64,000 bases of DNA from Gautieria morchelliformis (taxonomy: Eukaryota > Basidiomycota > Agaricomycetes > Gomphales > Gomphaceae), in NCBI GenBank assembly GCA_015179125.1, contig WHVA01000003.1, positions 594,001-658,000 of the forward strand, in the 5' to 3' direction. The notes below the pieces were generated by a model. The model was not told the origin of the DNA. It saw only the letters and a program-made list of their open reading frames with translations, and ran no database searches. Of this stretch, positions 53,001 to 64,000 are shown piece after piece. The translations under genes and the position numbers were made by a program. Numbering within the stretch: the stretch's first letter is position 1; the number at the start of each line of letters is the position of its first letter.

Positions 53001-53619
53001 CTCACCAGTGAACAGGTACGCAAGGAGAAGATGTGCAGCGTAGCGATCGGTCACGTTCGGAGCAACGTTGCCGAAGGTAAACCGATCGAGACCCGTTCGA
53101 CCCGGCATAGAAGTACCGACGCTGGTGACAGGAAGAAGCACGAGCCAGGAGACGAGCCAGATAGGGAAGAGGATTTTAACCATCACTAACATGACGTCAG
53201 TAAAAGACAGAGACGGACGGAGGGGGGGCTTACTGCGGAGAAAGCGCAGGAACATGTATGCGTCGAGTCCATTCTGCTCACGGACAACGAGAGGATCAGC
53301 GCGCCAGACAGCGAGCGGCCAGGCAAGGAGGCCGGTCGGGAGAGGCGAAACGCGTTTGCTGTGGAGCGTAAGGGTGCGAAAGGGAGAGAGAAAAAGGCAT
53401 GCGCACTTCGGAGGAGTGAGAAATGAACGGGGCTCGTAGATTGACTTGAACTGTTTTCTTAAGAGAGTGAAGGCAAGAAGCTCAGCTCCAAACACAGCAG
53501 CGTTGAGCACGAGGGCGGCCTCAAAGGAGGGCGTGGATGCGGACTTGGCCTGGGACTGGATGTCCTGAGACCTGGGGTGTGTTAGCCAAAAGGTGACAAG
53601 GGGACGGTTGTTCTTACAT
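50069..53619 (-). CDS. CSC1/OSCA-family calcium-permeable stress-gated channel
   Basis: Membrane protein of the CSC1/OSCA (RSN1_TM, PHM7_cyt, RSN1_7TM) family, mechanically or osmotically gated cation channels of the plasma membrane or endomembranes. Eleven exons fit: 53619-53618, 53571-53407, 53358-53234, 53185-53006, 52952-52113, 52054-51807, 51741-51606, 51538-51359, 51210-51026, 50875-50777, 50623-50069. The first transmembrane helices are in SFEAALVLNAAVFGAELLAF and MVKILFPIWLVSWLVLLPVT. The cytosolic domain follows (VLVTGVPSQYLS, VRRVWLNRDLKDLPDVYD, APPDVVWGNLGLNPYEAR). The 7TM core includes VAFIGIVSNIAAL, FFLTY, LQGLSGTAGGFLNIVPLIIY and GYSVISPIINGLAVATFFLF. The C-terminus is a long acidic cytosolic tail (HPLIDEYLANDPSFSPSF, RPIWVAADSLGIGLSEVKEL). 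The start codon is split AT|G by a 46-bp intron (53572-53617). An in-frame TGA lies three codons upstream, which supports this start. Confidence 0.9.
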
Positions 53620-54510
53620 GATGGTTCAGAGCAAACACGACTTTGCATTGTACTTGGATTGAATCTCCGGATTCCCACGCGGTGCTGTATTATATCCAAA
53701 GAAGGCAGTGGCTGTATAACTGTATACGAAAATTTCCGTGCCACGTCGCTCTATTGGTACCCGCACACTACAACACGGGATCCCGGCAATGGAATGGGCT
53801 TGCAGGTAGTGCCCGATACACAGAGAAGTACTGGGAGCCCTTGCTTTTGCAACGACTGCTTACCCGTTTAGGTAAGTCATGATGTCATAGCGATCGAGAC
53901 GCGTGGCTTTGGCGTCAGCCACTATAGTGGTAGCCGAACTATCAAGCCAACGTGCCATCTAAAAGCTCATTCGCCCATCCCCATCCTGGCCCTTCGACGT
54001 CTGGGGCTGCTCAGGCATGTCAGAGAATACAGGATCCACACAGAAGGATACTCTAAGAGATACAGGGTCCAACGTTCAACGCCGTCACTTATGACTTCTC
54101 GCCTCCGCTATACAAACTGTTCGACAAAGTTGAAAACGCGAAAATGCAATTGCCCGACCGAACGAGCTCTAAAAGCTTTACAATGGGCCCATGTCAAAGA
54201 AACAAGGGTTGAATCCTATTTTGTGCTACAGAAGCAGTTGATGCAGGGTGGAATGCGAAGGGTATGCAGTTGATGCAAGAGAAATGCGGAATGGGAACGC
54301 TTGATATGAAGTGGATGCTGTGAGTGCGGCAGTTACGTCCCAAACGGTCCGCAAGCGGCGGGAAAAGCAACGGGGGTTGAACCCGAAGATGGTGCCAGTG
54401 AGGCAGACAGCCACCCAGGAGGGAAGGCCTGTCTCACCGTGACAAATGGGAGTAATAAAGAAAGAGCGTATACCAATATTGTAGGTTGATAGAGGTTATA
54501 TGGATACAAA
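53620..54510. other. Intergenic, CSC1 promoter side and MTHFR 3' side
   Basis: No coding region is recognised. The 5' flank of the channel gene and the 3' flank of MTHFR share this 0.9 kb. No tRNA or repeat is seen. Confidence 0.5.
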
Positions 54511-56703
54511 TCAGTTCATGTTTACCGCCGGTTGGCGTTCGCCATTGGAGAGTCCTTCTACACGAAGGCCACGATCGGCCCCAACTTTGAAGAACGCCTG
54601 GAAGATCGCTTGTGGATCCTTAAAGTCATTGTGAACCACGTTCACTAGGAAGAAAGTGTCCATCATGTCGTGGATTAATTTGCGCGACGAAGAGTTCGCC
54701 TCGTAGAGATTCGCCCATTGGTACCCGAGTTCAAATGCCTCGTCCTGGACTGAGTGTAAGTAGCATTCGCTTTACGGTGGCGCAATAGACGTACTTTCCA
54801 CGCCATGAAACTGACGGCCTCGACGATCGTTGGTTGCACGACCTCTTTGCCGGGAAAGACACCCCAAGTGACGGCGTTGGGGCCTTCCGAGTGGGTATTG
54901 GTTTTCAGATCACCCCGTTTGTTGATGGCATAGTAGGTGATTTGCGAGTCACGCTCGATTTGAGGAAGCAACGCAGAAAGCAGTTCTGGAGAGGCGAAGA
55001 ACTCGAGATACGCCTGGATGCAAACCATTCCCAACTGCTCACAAGCACGTGACAAAAGCGAGACAAACCTTCTGATACACGTAACCATTCGCAGGGCCCC
55101 ATCCGAAGATCTTGTCTTCACTTGGAGCACCGTTGACTGCAGGCTGAGAGTTGATCGTGAAGAAGCCGTAATTGTTCATCCTTGCCAACTGAGCACCGAT
55201 GATTGTTGTTTCCGAGGCTGGGGCTTGGTCCGACCATGGAAGTGCGGATAGTTCCGACAGACAGAATCGCGCGAAGAGAGCAGCAATCTCTTCAAGGCTT
55301 TGGGGCTGACCCCACAATTTATGCGCCTCCTCTTTCTTTAGATGTCATAAGCGACACAAGTGACTAGGGATGTGGTGATAACTTACCGACTGCTTGATCC
55401 ACACGCCGTAGCCGTCCAGTTCACCGTAAGCAGGACTGCGCGAGTCTCCAAATCGGCCATTAGGGTATTCATCCCAATTCTCGGTGCGTGAAAGATATGA
55501 TTTGGTGCGGTTAGCCCAGAAGATTGGTCGAATGGTTTCTTGACGACGGTTTGGAGTGAGGGACTGTAAATCACAGTTGTGTCATCTGAAGACAGAAAGG
55601 AGGATGCCTACTGACCTGACGCCAGGGTAACGGCTTGATAGTTTCTACGCGAGGCACAAAGTTCAGCTCTTCCAAAAGCATTTTCGTTCCTCGCTCCAGG
55701 TTCATGGTATAAAAATGAAGACCTCTGATACCGAGGTCTGCCTTAATTATCTGGCGACACATGTCAGCCACGAGTTTGGTGCCTATCTCCCTGACCATTT
55801 CGTCGTTATTCTTATGAGGCTCTAGAGCCTCCATAAAAAAGTCGGGTATCACGGTCTTGGCGAGTTGGGTCGCTCTTTGGAAACCATTCCAGGTCTGGAT
55901 GGGCATGATGCCTGGCACAATTGGAATTGTGATACCAGCAGCACGAACGGCTTTCACCCAGTCTATGAAGACGTCGATGTCATAGAACATTTGCGTGAAG
56001 ATAAAATCTACACCCAGGTCGATCTTCTCCTTCAACCAACGCATTTCCTGTTCACGCTCTTCGGGAGGGAGGAGTTGGTGCTGGGGAAATCCTGCAACCG
56101 CGATGTCAAAGTAATTTCCATATTCAGCATGGATGTGGCGGATTAGGTCAACCCCATGCATAAAACCACCATCTACGGCCTGCCATTCATCCTGACCAGC
56201 CGGTGGGTCGCCGCGTAGTGCCAGAATATTCCGACAGCCATGCTGCTTTGCTTCCTGATAATGCACCAGAGTTGGTTAAACTGTTGTGGTGTTCAGAAAA
56301 GTGGTCATACCCGTAACGCAATGTCGACCTTCTGTTTAGGCATGTTGGTACAGGTCAAATGCATGCACGTCTCAATGCCTATCAGTCCCTGGCAGGTTTT
56401 GACAAGCTCCGATGTCAAGTCTGAGGTTCGTCCTCCCGCATTCCTACGTTAATGGGTTAACATGAAAACACGCTAGCAGCTGGGTGAACGACGTACCATG
56501 TGATGTCTATGAATTCAGGGCCTAATGCCCTCATGCGCTCTATGCGGTCTAGTAGGTTTTGAAGACCCTAGCACTGATCAACGAGGCTACCCTTCAAAGT
56601 TTCAAATTATACTCACTTGTGCCGTACGAGGAGGAAAATACTCGAAGGACCACCATATCTTGTCGTCTTTCTGAGCTTGTTCAATTTTCTTCGTGATTCT
56701 CAT
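54511..56703 (-). CDS. MET12/MET13: Methylenetetrahydrofolate reductase (MTHFR)
   Basis: It reduces 5,10-methylene-THF to 5-methyl-THF with FAD in the cytosol, supplying methionine synthase. Eight exons with canonical GT-AG introns of 49-56 bp fit: 56703-56617, 56567-56497, 56443-56311, 56254-55616, 55563-55387, 55335-55069, 55013-54795, 54744-54511. They sum to 1827 nt, 608 aa, the usual eukaryotic length. The N-terminal TIM barrel shows WWSFEYFPPRTAQG (the catalytic Glu lies in this FEYFPP motif), FIDITWNAGGRTSD, CMHLTCTNMP, ILALRGDPP, FDIAVAGFPQ and FIFTQMFYD. The C-terminal regulatory domain, which binds S-adenosylmethionine in animals, shows WDEYPNGRFGDSRSPAYGEL, WANLYEANSSSRKLIHDMMD and TFFLVNVVHNDF. 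The start MRITKKIEQAQ is right for the family. Orthology to Met12 or Met13 is not resolved. Confidence 0.95.
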
Positions 56704-58013
56704 TATGGTAGCGTAGAGACTGGGCAACAGTACCAGCCCTACGCTCGAGTTTTAAAGAGGCAACAAAGGACGCTAGTTGAGACAAACAGTCGGGCGTCTA
56801 AATAGACGCAGATTCCCACGACCATCGCATGCCTGTCACGTGGCGCCCACGCTGTATGCGTATATGGCAACCTTAATAACTGGTGCTTCAGGAATTATAA
56901 TAATGTTTACGAACTCTTTCCCCATTTCCTCAGTGTCGAATACTTATGCAAGTTGGCAACCAAGCCTCAAGAGCTCCTAATCCTCCTTCGACTGAGAGGG
57001 CCCGGGTGGAATACTAGACACCAACTTGGCAACCTACAGTGGACGCTACTTGCTTACAGTAACGCCGCGGATTAAGCGGCGGATCATGTGCCAGCAGTAA
57101 TATACCCAATGCGACACCCAGACCCAAGACGCCTTGTTCAATTGACCTGTTCAGCTACTAGATCTATGTTCTTCCCGGCCCGCTCAACAGTACTTGAAAG
57201 TTATTACTCCTGATACGCCTGGCAAGAATCTGTGCCACTCGTTGCGGGGAACACATGAGTTGGCAGCAAAACCAGCAAAATGTGACCTCGTACAAGAACG
57301 TATCAAATCGAGAGGTAAACACCGAGCAACGAGACGGACGTGGGGCGCTGTGCCCAGGCCATTCAATTGTATTTGTAGAGGATGTGGCCTTGCTATCGTT
57401 GCGCATCCGTTTTCGATGCCTGCCCTTACGCCTTGACTTGGATAAGCCTCTAGTACTCCCATTGTGATCACACGATATCCAACCCAAGGCTGCCGTATTC
57501 GTCCTCGGGAAATCTTTATTCACCAACGTTACAATACGCCCTGACAGCGAGTCTTTCGTAAAAACTTCACTCGTGCCTGACCTATTAGACGCTCCGGTGA
57601 GAATCAGAAATGGAAGAGATCTATGTATTTGTTAAATAGGCGATCGCAGAGGCATAATTATAATAAGTATAACCATCATTTGGAAAAGATGAGGCTCAAA
57701 TGACTCCATAGAATATAGACACTTACAGTGTCTGCAGTCGTGCAGGTTCATCCTGGCAAGCTCACGAACTGGTACATGCTTTGAGCATCTTTTCCTCGTT
57801 AACCGGTTCGCTATTGATTGCGCTAATGCTTGTAGCATTGACAGAGTGTACTGGTGGGATATTTCTAGGTCGAAATCTGCGCCAGAACATGAAGGAATTG
57901 ACCGTATCCTGAAATGCGAGAAGGTTAATCCTGTCGATATGGTCAAAGCCACCTCACTCACGCTGTTAAGGCCAAGGACCAAGAATCCAACCAAGGGGAC
58001 TGAAATATCTCTG
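56704..58013. other. Intergenic region between MTHFR and the 7TM gene
   Basis: Several frames of 60-150 codons are open on both strands, for example 57164-57526 and 57632-58075 on the minus strand, but none shows a family motif. I see no repeat or RNA gene. It contains the MTHFR promoter. Confidence 0.45.
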
Positions 58014-59445
58014 TCAGGGCGGTCGGAAACATAGTAGAGAGTGGCATAACGAACTTGCAGCTTGTAGCATATCAACCCAGATCGGAAGAGTGAAGTGGAA
58101 TGGAATCGAGGCGCCGTTACCCGGTGAGCCTTCGTGCATCTTTGGTGGACTGTGTAAGACCATTACATAGGCACTATGAGGGCAAATCAATTGTATGCAT
58201 TAAAATCAACAGGGTGATTATTGCTGTAGACGTACACCGCCACCACGACGCGATAAAGACTGAACGCCGCAATGCGCAGGAAGATGTGAGGAGAGACATG
58301 GTTCTTTGTCTTGATGTGTCGAAGCATCCGCCAATGCCTGAACAGGACGCTAATGATAAGCGCTTCATGTCGGAATAGACTTTAGCTCGCCTCAAGGGTC
58401 AATCCAGTCGAAGTGTACGCGTCGTACCTTTGAAAATCGCGGTAACGATCAAGAGCGCAAGCGTTACACTGTACACAGCTTTGAGCCTGTGGAGTCGAAT
58501 AAGCAGCTTCAACGAGAAAAAGAGTAAGTTATTGCTTACAGGGCGTTGGCTCCTACCACGGTGCAGTAAAAATTTGTCGGCATGATTCTTTCCAAAACGA
58601 TATCTTCAACGACAAAGCGGCTCGTTCCAATCTGTTTCGTTAATGAACAAGATAACTCGTGGTCGCTTTCTCGGAACTTACTAGCGCGGAAGGAAGCGCA
58701 AAGGCGATGAAAAGTATGTACGGAGCCACAAGAAGCTGCCAAACACAGATGAAAATTGAAAAGCATTGACTGATATGAAAATGTACCACAACTGTCGTCC
58801 AACTAGCCGTAGAGATTCCACTGATAGGGCCTCTGTAAATGGCTGTTCGGATACAGAGCCAGAACTTAAAAACCAAATAGAAACTCATGAGTCATAAAAC
58901 CCATGTCATGACACTGTATATTACCTGGATGACGAAGGTCATCGTAGAGCAGGCAGTCATTACCTGTGCACCATTGGTCAATATGGCTTGCGCCAGACAC
59001 AGATTCGGTGACACTTGGCCGAGAGGGTTGATGACGGTGTTGCCGTCTGTACCACGATAAAGTCTGTAGAGAGATAGGATAAGAGTCTTCTCAACTGAAA
59101 AGCCGAGGAAGAAGAAAAAAACCGACAGCATTGAGAACACAAGACTGTAAAAGACCCAAGTCATGCAGAAGTTGAAAAATGTTGGATCACGGTGAACTTT
59201 ACGAGAGAAAAGAGCGAATGCAAGGAGGACAACCAATCCAATATGCCCGCCTGCAATTTGCAAAGCCAGGAAGGCGACCTGGAATCTTCTAAGGGCTTCC
59301 GACGTTGTGTGAATGTTATCGCTAGGGGATATTCCATAACAGATACATACATGCGCTGTCACGATCAACCTTCTGGACAACCATAGCAGCAGAGGGTGGG
59401 AGATCAAGTTGAAAAGCAACATTGATCCCTTCATTGCGACATTGG
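58014..59445 (-). CDS. Seven-transmembrane protein (fungal GPCR-like)
   Basis: Exons that fit, 5' to 3': 59445-58925 (start uncertain), 58864-58793, 58735-58682, 58631-58540, 58486-58428, 58362-58236, 58173-58014. Phases agree throughout and all introns are GT-AG, 50-65 bp. Seven hydrophobic segments are seen in order, including FLALQIAGGHIGLVVLLAFA, FNFCMTWVFYSLVFSMLSVF, LTNGAQVMTACSTMTFVIQ, LLVAPYILFIAFALPSAL, AVYSVTLALLIVTAIF and FSLYRVVVAVAYVMVLH. The DPTFFNFC motif after the first segment and FRHWRMLR before the sixth recall an expanded basidiomycete family of receptor-like membrane proteins (recollection). The ligand is unknown. The 5' end is unsettled: the frame is open back to 59461, and the same bases are coding in another frame for the secreted-protein model. 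Confidence 0.65.
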
Positions 59446-59888
59446 CTGATCTCGTCTGCATGACACTAGACGTGACGGTATTTCAGGCATATTTAATTAA
59501 ACATACCATTCAGAAGGAATTGGACGGCGGCTGCATCCCGAGGGGTACTAGTTTTACACACAAGACATTCCCCTTGGGCCTGGAGAAACGGAACGGCACA
59601 GCCGCATTGTGGGACTTTGCAGTTGGCCACATATTCGAAATATGTGGCACATGTAGCATTGCACTGGGAAAGAAGCTGAGAATGCAACGACGCCAAGGGA
59701 GAGGATCCTCACATCAGGCGGCGAGGGACTTGCCTGCATCGATGTGAATGATCGGGTAAGAGTGTCTGACTGGAGGGCGACTACGGATCCAGATCAGCGA
59801 ATAGACATATTAACTTATGACACGAAGACTTACCACTGCCTGAAAACAATGCTAGAAAACAAGCCATAAGAATGAAGGACATAGTCAT
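59322..59888 (-). CDS. Cysteine-rich secreted protein, CFEM-like spacing (alternative: ectodomain of the 7TM protein)
   Basis: Exons 59888-59834, 59707-59507 and 59455-59322 give 390 nt, 129 aa, with GT-AG introns of 126 and 51 bp. A signal peptide is clear (MTMSFILMACFLALFSGSGS). Eight cysteines follow in QCNATC, VANCKVPQCGC, GECLVC and ISQC, a spacing like that of CFEM domains, which bind haem or sit on fungal cell surfaces. It ends at TAG 59322. Its last exon overlaps the first 7TM exon in another frame. If a phase-0 intron removes GTTGAT..TTCCAG, the cysteine domain would instead join the 7TM part as one protein, resembling CFEM-containing receptors. The sequence alone does not decide. 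Confidence 0.5.
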
Positions 59889-61609
59889 CCGGTGACAGTT
59901 AGAATTCTAGAGACGACGAGCAGAGGTTAACACTACAAGGAAGCTCTGTTGAGGTCAGGGCGTCACCAGAATTCATCTAGAGAACCACCAACAGACGCGG
60001 CTGAGACCATGGCTGTGTGTAATCATGATTTACCCTGGGTTCTGAGCTGATATAGACTCGGAGGGTATATCTTGCCGATTCATCTCGAACGGAAAGCCAA
60101 TGTCGCCACCGGATGATGCCACTGCATTGAAGAAAGTAGACATCAATTCCTGCTGTACCTTGTTAACTTTTCTCATATAGCGGTCGAAGCACAAAAATTA
60201 TACCGCGCCCGCGCCGAAGTCAAAAAATCCTGATCGTGCGGCACTAATTATGCGCGCGATCTATTCGTGGCCAGCGATAATGCTGTTGATCCTGCGTGCG
60301 GATGCTTCTAGGCACAAGTCACGTGACCTCCCCATGGAATTTTATTTTATTGCTAGTATGGTGAACAGCGCACTAGACGCTGCGGCAGAAGAACGATTAT
60401 ACCCAGGTCAGAGACCATTCTCAGCGGCCTCACTACTTACTTGTGGGTGTCACATTATCCTAATACTGTAGCGGCGCTCGTGCAAGGGCAAACAGGATCA
60501 TAATGAACCCAACATAGGAATCCGAGCGAGGTTGTGTCGACAGAACCTTCCCTCCTACAGTCGGAGTCGGGGACCGTCCTTGGCGGAAGTATTTTCTCCT
60601 CCATATCCTGACTCAGGCACGGTTCGGGCCACGCGATCGCCGTTTTAATGAATTATGATCAATTGATCGACGTACTTGCTACGAGAGACTACGGGACAAC
60701 TGGACATTGCGCTCACGTACCAGTATGGACAAGGCCCAAGTCTACCGCACGATAAAGGCTATCGTGCCACTAGCCGAGTCCCTCCTATCCTGACTGCCAG
60801 CCTTTTAACTGCATTATTAGGAAAACTGTGGCTTGGTCTTAAGCTGAAAAGGTAGTATTTCCGGCGGATCGCGGAGTTTTATGGACGTACTACATAGGAG
60901 ACAGCAGAAGCCGGAAGGACAGGAAACTTGGCATACCTAACTGGTACCAATTTCCCCGTCTTGCCGGTTTTTTTACTGTATTTCTTTTGTTCATCGATGG
61001 CTCATGAGTTGCGGCTCACGATTGATGAACCATGTGAAATAATCCCTCGTCGGGTACGGGTATTACTCTGACTAGAAGACGATAGGTGTATGTATTGTTC
61101 ATCCACTTTCGCGCATTCCTGCCGTGATGCCTTTTATGTCGATGATTGTGCTCATATGCTGACCATTGTCAAACTGACGTTTATAGCGATTCGAATTCAA
61201 TTGAGATATATTCACGGTGGAATTCCGTGTCCGGTGGTTATATTTCATGTATGTCCCAATCATATACAGACACTCACGTCTAACAGAGCAGGTGGTGGTC
61301 AGTGGCTGCCATCCACAAATATAATCTTCTTCCACCGATAAATCTGATTCATTCCCCGCTGGTAAGATGGAAGAAGAACCAAATTTCCCTCTGGATGTTG
61401 GAAGTCAAATTTTGGCGCATACGAGCGCATCAGGCCAGCTAGCGGCCAGGATCTACCCGCCTGCGGTTATTATCTTACAGCGTATATCATGCCCGAATGA
61501 TTATGTACTGTAACAACGCCAATACAGGACGCACACAAACATCCTTGCATGACAACTTAGATATGATAATTGATCCGACCTGCTCCAGTGTCGTGTTGTT
61601 CTACAGTTA
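59889..61609. other. Intergenic region between the 7TM gene and the glucosidase gene
   Basis: 1.7 kb without a recognised gene. It holds copy 2 of the short dispersed repeat (60533-60572) and C/G-rich motifs such as GCGCCCGCGCCG near 60205. Small frames (60250-60471, 61090-61341) lack support. Confidence 0.5.
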
Positions 61610-64000
61610 CTACTTCCATGCTAAAGTGACATGCTGATTTAAATCTGTAGTCATGTTTCGGATAACCAATTTGTTTTGTGGGACGAGATAATCCCAGTTC
61701 TTGGTGACTGTACCATCGACTTGCACTTGTGTCGGCCTATTAATCACGCCAAGCACCGTGACCATTCCGAGCCTTTGGGCAATGTTGAATGAGCCTTCCT
61801 GAGTGATGGTAACTTCGCCTGACGCCGCCTTCATAGTCAAGGTTGAGCTCGGTCCTGGAGGGAAGCTTATACCGTCGTCCACGTAGGCCGTGCCAAAAGC
61901 AGACCCATCGGCAGCCAAAGACACAAGAAGGGCGTATGGGCCACCGCGGGTCTCTTCAACCGTATATGCTGGTGTCTCGTGAAGCAGTAGTGCAGCTCCA
62001 TCTCGAATGTGGACGTTGATATGACTAAGGGGGGCTGAAAGCGTTGTATTGGCACCAACTGTAGCGTTCACCACGTTGTGAGTCCACCAGTCTCGCCAAA
62101 TGATAGTTCCTCTTCCGGGAAATATGCCTGGTAAGTGGCGTAAGCGAGTGCCTCCTCAACAGTGCAGGGAATTCACCGTCAACGGTAGTCACATTAGGTG
62201 TGAGCACGGGAGTGACAAGAATGTCTCGTCCCACCAAGAACTGCCTGTCTACGGCAAACAGCTCAGGTTCTTCGGGGAACTCCCAGAACAGCGCACGGAT
62301 AGGAGGTGTACCACGGAGGGACGCATTAGCGAAAAGGGTATACTACAGCAGATAACGTGAATCGTCAGAGTTGTATGGTTAGGAGAGTCGGCAACAAACC
62401 CAATAAGGTAGGAGTGCATAGCGAGCGCCAATGGCCGTGCGAGAAGCATTGGCAACGCTATCCCAAACATATGGTTCCTGAGAATTTGCGCCCCTCTGGT
62501 TATGGTTTCGGTAGAACGGATGGAATGCGGAGAGCTGCGGTTTATGTCAACGCACAGAGCATCCAACGATGTAGCATAAGCATGACCTGCATCCACCGAT
62601 TAACGAGCTCTTCATCCGAATTGCCCATGAACCCTCCAGTATCTGCACCGACCATTGGGATTTGGAAAAGTTGGAACTGTAAGACGCCTTGAATGGAAAG
62701 GTACATATACTGCCATTTGCTAGTATTGTCGCCAAGCTACTCACAAGCTGTAAGTGAGCAGCATAAAGTTACCGACGCCGAACTACATACCCAATGGCCT
62801 GTCCACTTGCCCGATGAAGGGAATGTTGAGCGACTAATTAAGAACGGTCTTTTCCCTGGGTTCAGTGTTGCCAACGCGCTGTGTGTTGCCTGTCAAGAAG
62901 GGCTGAAATGATTTTACCGTCTAGAAACTGGTATTAGCTACCTTTTCTTCCATTAGACCCCACATATTATGAGTGTCAAGCTCAAGATAGCCGGGAGCGT
63001 GCGTTGCATTTGTGGAGAGTGTATGATTCAACAGTGGCAAGACTGGGTTGCCATTGTGGATGGCGTACGGAGGGGTAATGACGTTTGCACCGTCAAGGCT
63101 GGCTTCACCAAGTCCACGCTTTGATAGCGTGACAGCTTCAACCCCGGCCCCAGCACCAAAGGTAGAGGTCCCGTTGACTGTGATGTTACCGCTAGGGCCC
63201 GAGATTGTCGCATTATAGCTAAGATGTAGACGTGAAGATGTGTTTCTTACGGCGTTAGCACGACATGGATTCGGCTTACCCTTCTGGATAGTCCACAATA
63301 GGATTGCCTGGCGCCCCGGGAAGAAGGAACGGAGTGGAGGTATTGCTGATATCAATGCCAGTCCCGCTATGAATCATCGATCAAAACCGTTTTTATATCT
63401 TTAAACATGGAACCATACCAGGAGCCATCACAGAATGAACTTGCTTCCTGTGCCAAACGTTGGATTTATTCCGGTGAAGGAGACAGAAATCTTACATTCA
63501 TGTCCAACCAAATTCCCGAAAAGTTCACACCACTTTGACTCCAGTTCGTGAGCGCTTCTGTCCAGTACTGCTGGGTGTTATTCGCGAACCAGTCGGGGAA
63601 CACCTGCGCATGGTACCATGGCCATTAGACACTATCTATTTTGATTGTGAATCAACCTACGGTGTAGCCAGGCCAGACTTGCCCTATGTATTCTGACCCA
63701 TCAGGGTTTTTAAGGAAGGTGTCTCTGAGAGACTAAGTGAGCCCTCATCATCACTTCGCCACCCATGATAATACTCACAGCTCGGTGCCGCGCGTGTAGG
63801 GATCATACTGCATATTTATGCATTAATCAGTAATGCCATGATACACCTGGAAATGAATAAACAGACGATGTCGGTGGCATTGACCTGCTTCGCGACAGCA
63901 GCATCCACGATTGGTATATCTGGAATGAAGTTTAGCCTTCAAATGACAAGTGTGGTTCATTCGCTTACAATGTTGATGATTAGCGGTCTTGACAAAAGAG
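61610..64000 (-). CDS. GH31 alpha-glucosidase, secreted (3' part; 5' end beyond the window)
   Basis: Family 31 glycoside hydrolase that releases glucose from the non-reducing ends of maltose, starch or related glucans outside the cell. Exons read on the minus strand: [66 protein letters not shown] and [16 protein letters not shown], with the catalytic nucleophile Asp at 63502-63504. Then [71 protein letters not shown] and [14 protein letters not shown], with the acid/base Asp at 62641-62643. Then [60 protein letters not shown] and [19 protein letters not shown], and a beta-sandwich C-terminus ending LAWK at 61610. Introns are short GT-AG. Both catalytic residues are present. Many NxS/T sites fit a secreted glycoprotein. 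Confidence 0.93.

Noticed and set aside
50342..53439. Plus-strand frames opposite the CSC1 gene
   Set aside because: They are complements of exons with good splice phase on the minus strand.
57164..58075. Minus-strand frames of 120 and 147 codons upstream of MTHFR
   Set aside because: No motif. The second overlaps the 3' end of the 7TM gene in another frame.

Overview
The window is nuclear DNA of a filamentous basidiomycete, most likely an agaricomycete. The reasons are many 45-65 bp GT-AG introns, chromodomain-bearing Ty3/gypsy elements, Ty1/copia elements primed by half of initiator tRNA, a Helitron, and a gene island (CSC1/OSCA channel, methylenetetrahydrofolate reductase, 7TM protein, GH31 glucosidase) of fungal type. 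There is no prokaryotic feature, rRNA gene, tRNA gene or CRISPR array that I can see.

Region 1-47.4 kb is a nest of transposable elements around decayed host gene fragments. I label the elements as follows. G is a copia element: integrase at 1-985, RT/RNase H at 13.69-15.84 kb, 3' LTR at 15.84-16.71 kb. S is a gypsy element whose two LTRs (2176-2829 and 31653-32304) carry the two halves of one sec10 target site but lie in opposite orientation. A2 is a gypsy 5' half at 9530-12632, cut by a 5'-truncated LINE. A' is a gypsy 3' half on the plus strand: pol at 18.86-21.38 kb, antisense gene, 3' LTR at 29.08-29.75 kb. B is a young, nearly intact gypsy element at 21879-28107 (TSD GTCCT, 480-bp LTRs with one difference seen) inserted in the antisense gene of A'. 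C is a gypsy remnant at 8.3-9.5 kb. Next come a Helitron (33.7-38.8 kb) split by a CACTA-like MITE and a solo copia LTR, gypsy E (38.8-40.9 kb) and copia F (40.9-46.2 kb). Host remnants include sec10 (exocyst), an epoxide hydrolase and two phosphotransferase fragments. An OB-fold-like gene is also present.

The most interesting signal is a gene carried antisense, downstream of pol, in the A-type gypsy elements. Three copies are visible. They share an N-terminal motif, a long charged coiled coil, a Zn2Cys6-type cysteine cluster and an acidic C-terminal coiled coil. Two copies keep an intron at the same place and phase. An intron can persist there because it is antisense to the genomic RNA that is reverse transcribed. 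A second unusual signal is in the LTRs of B and E. Each contains an intron-like segment whose 5' exon end and 3' intron end are the same 21-bp direct repeat, with an inverted partner upstream. The repeat has changed in concert between the two families.

Region 47.4-64 kb is ordinary gene space, with all genes on the minus strand: CSC1-like channel (11 exons, start codon split by an intron), MTHFR (8 exons, 608 codons plus stop), a 7TM protein with an overlapping CFEM-like secreted-protein model, and the 3' part of a secreted GH31 alpha-glucosidase that runs off the right edge.
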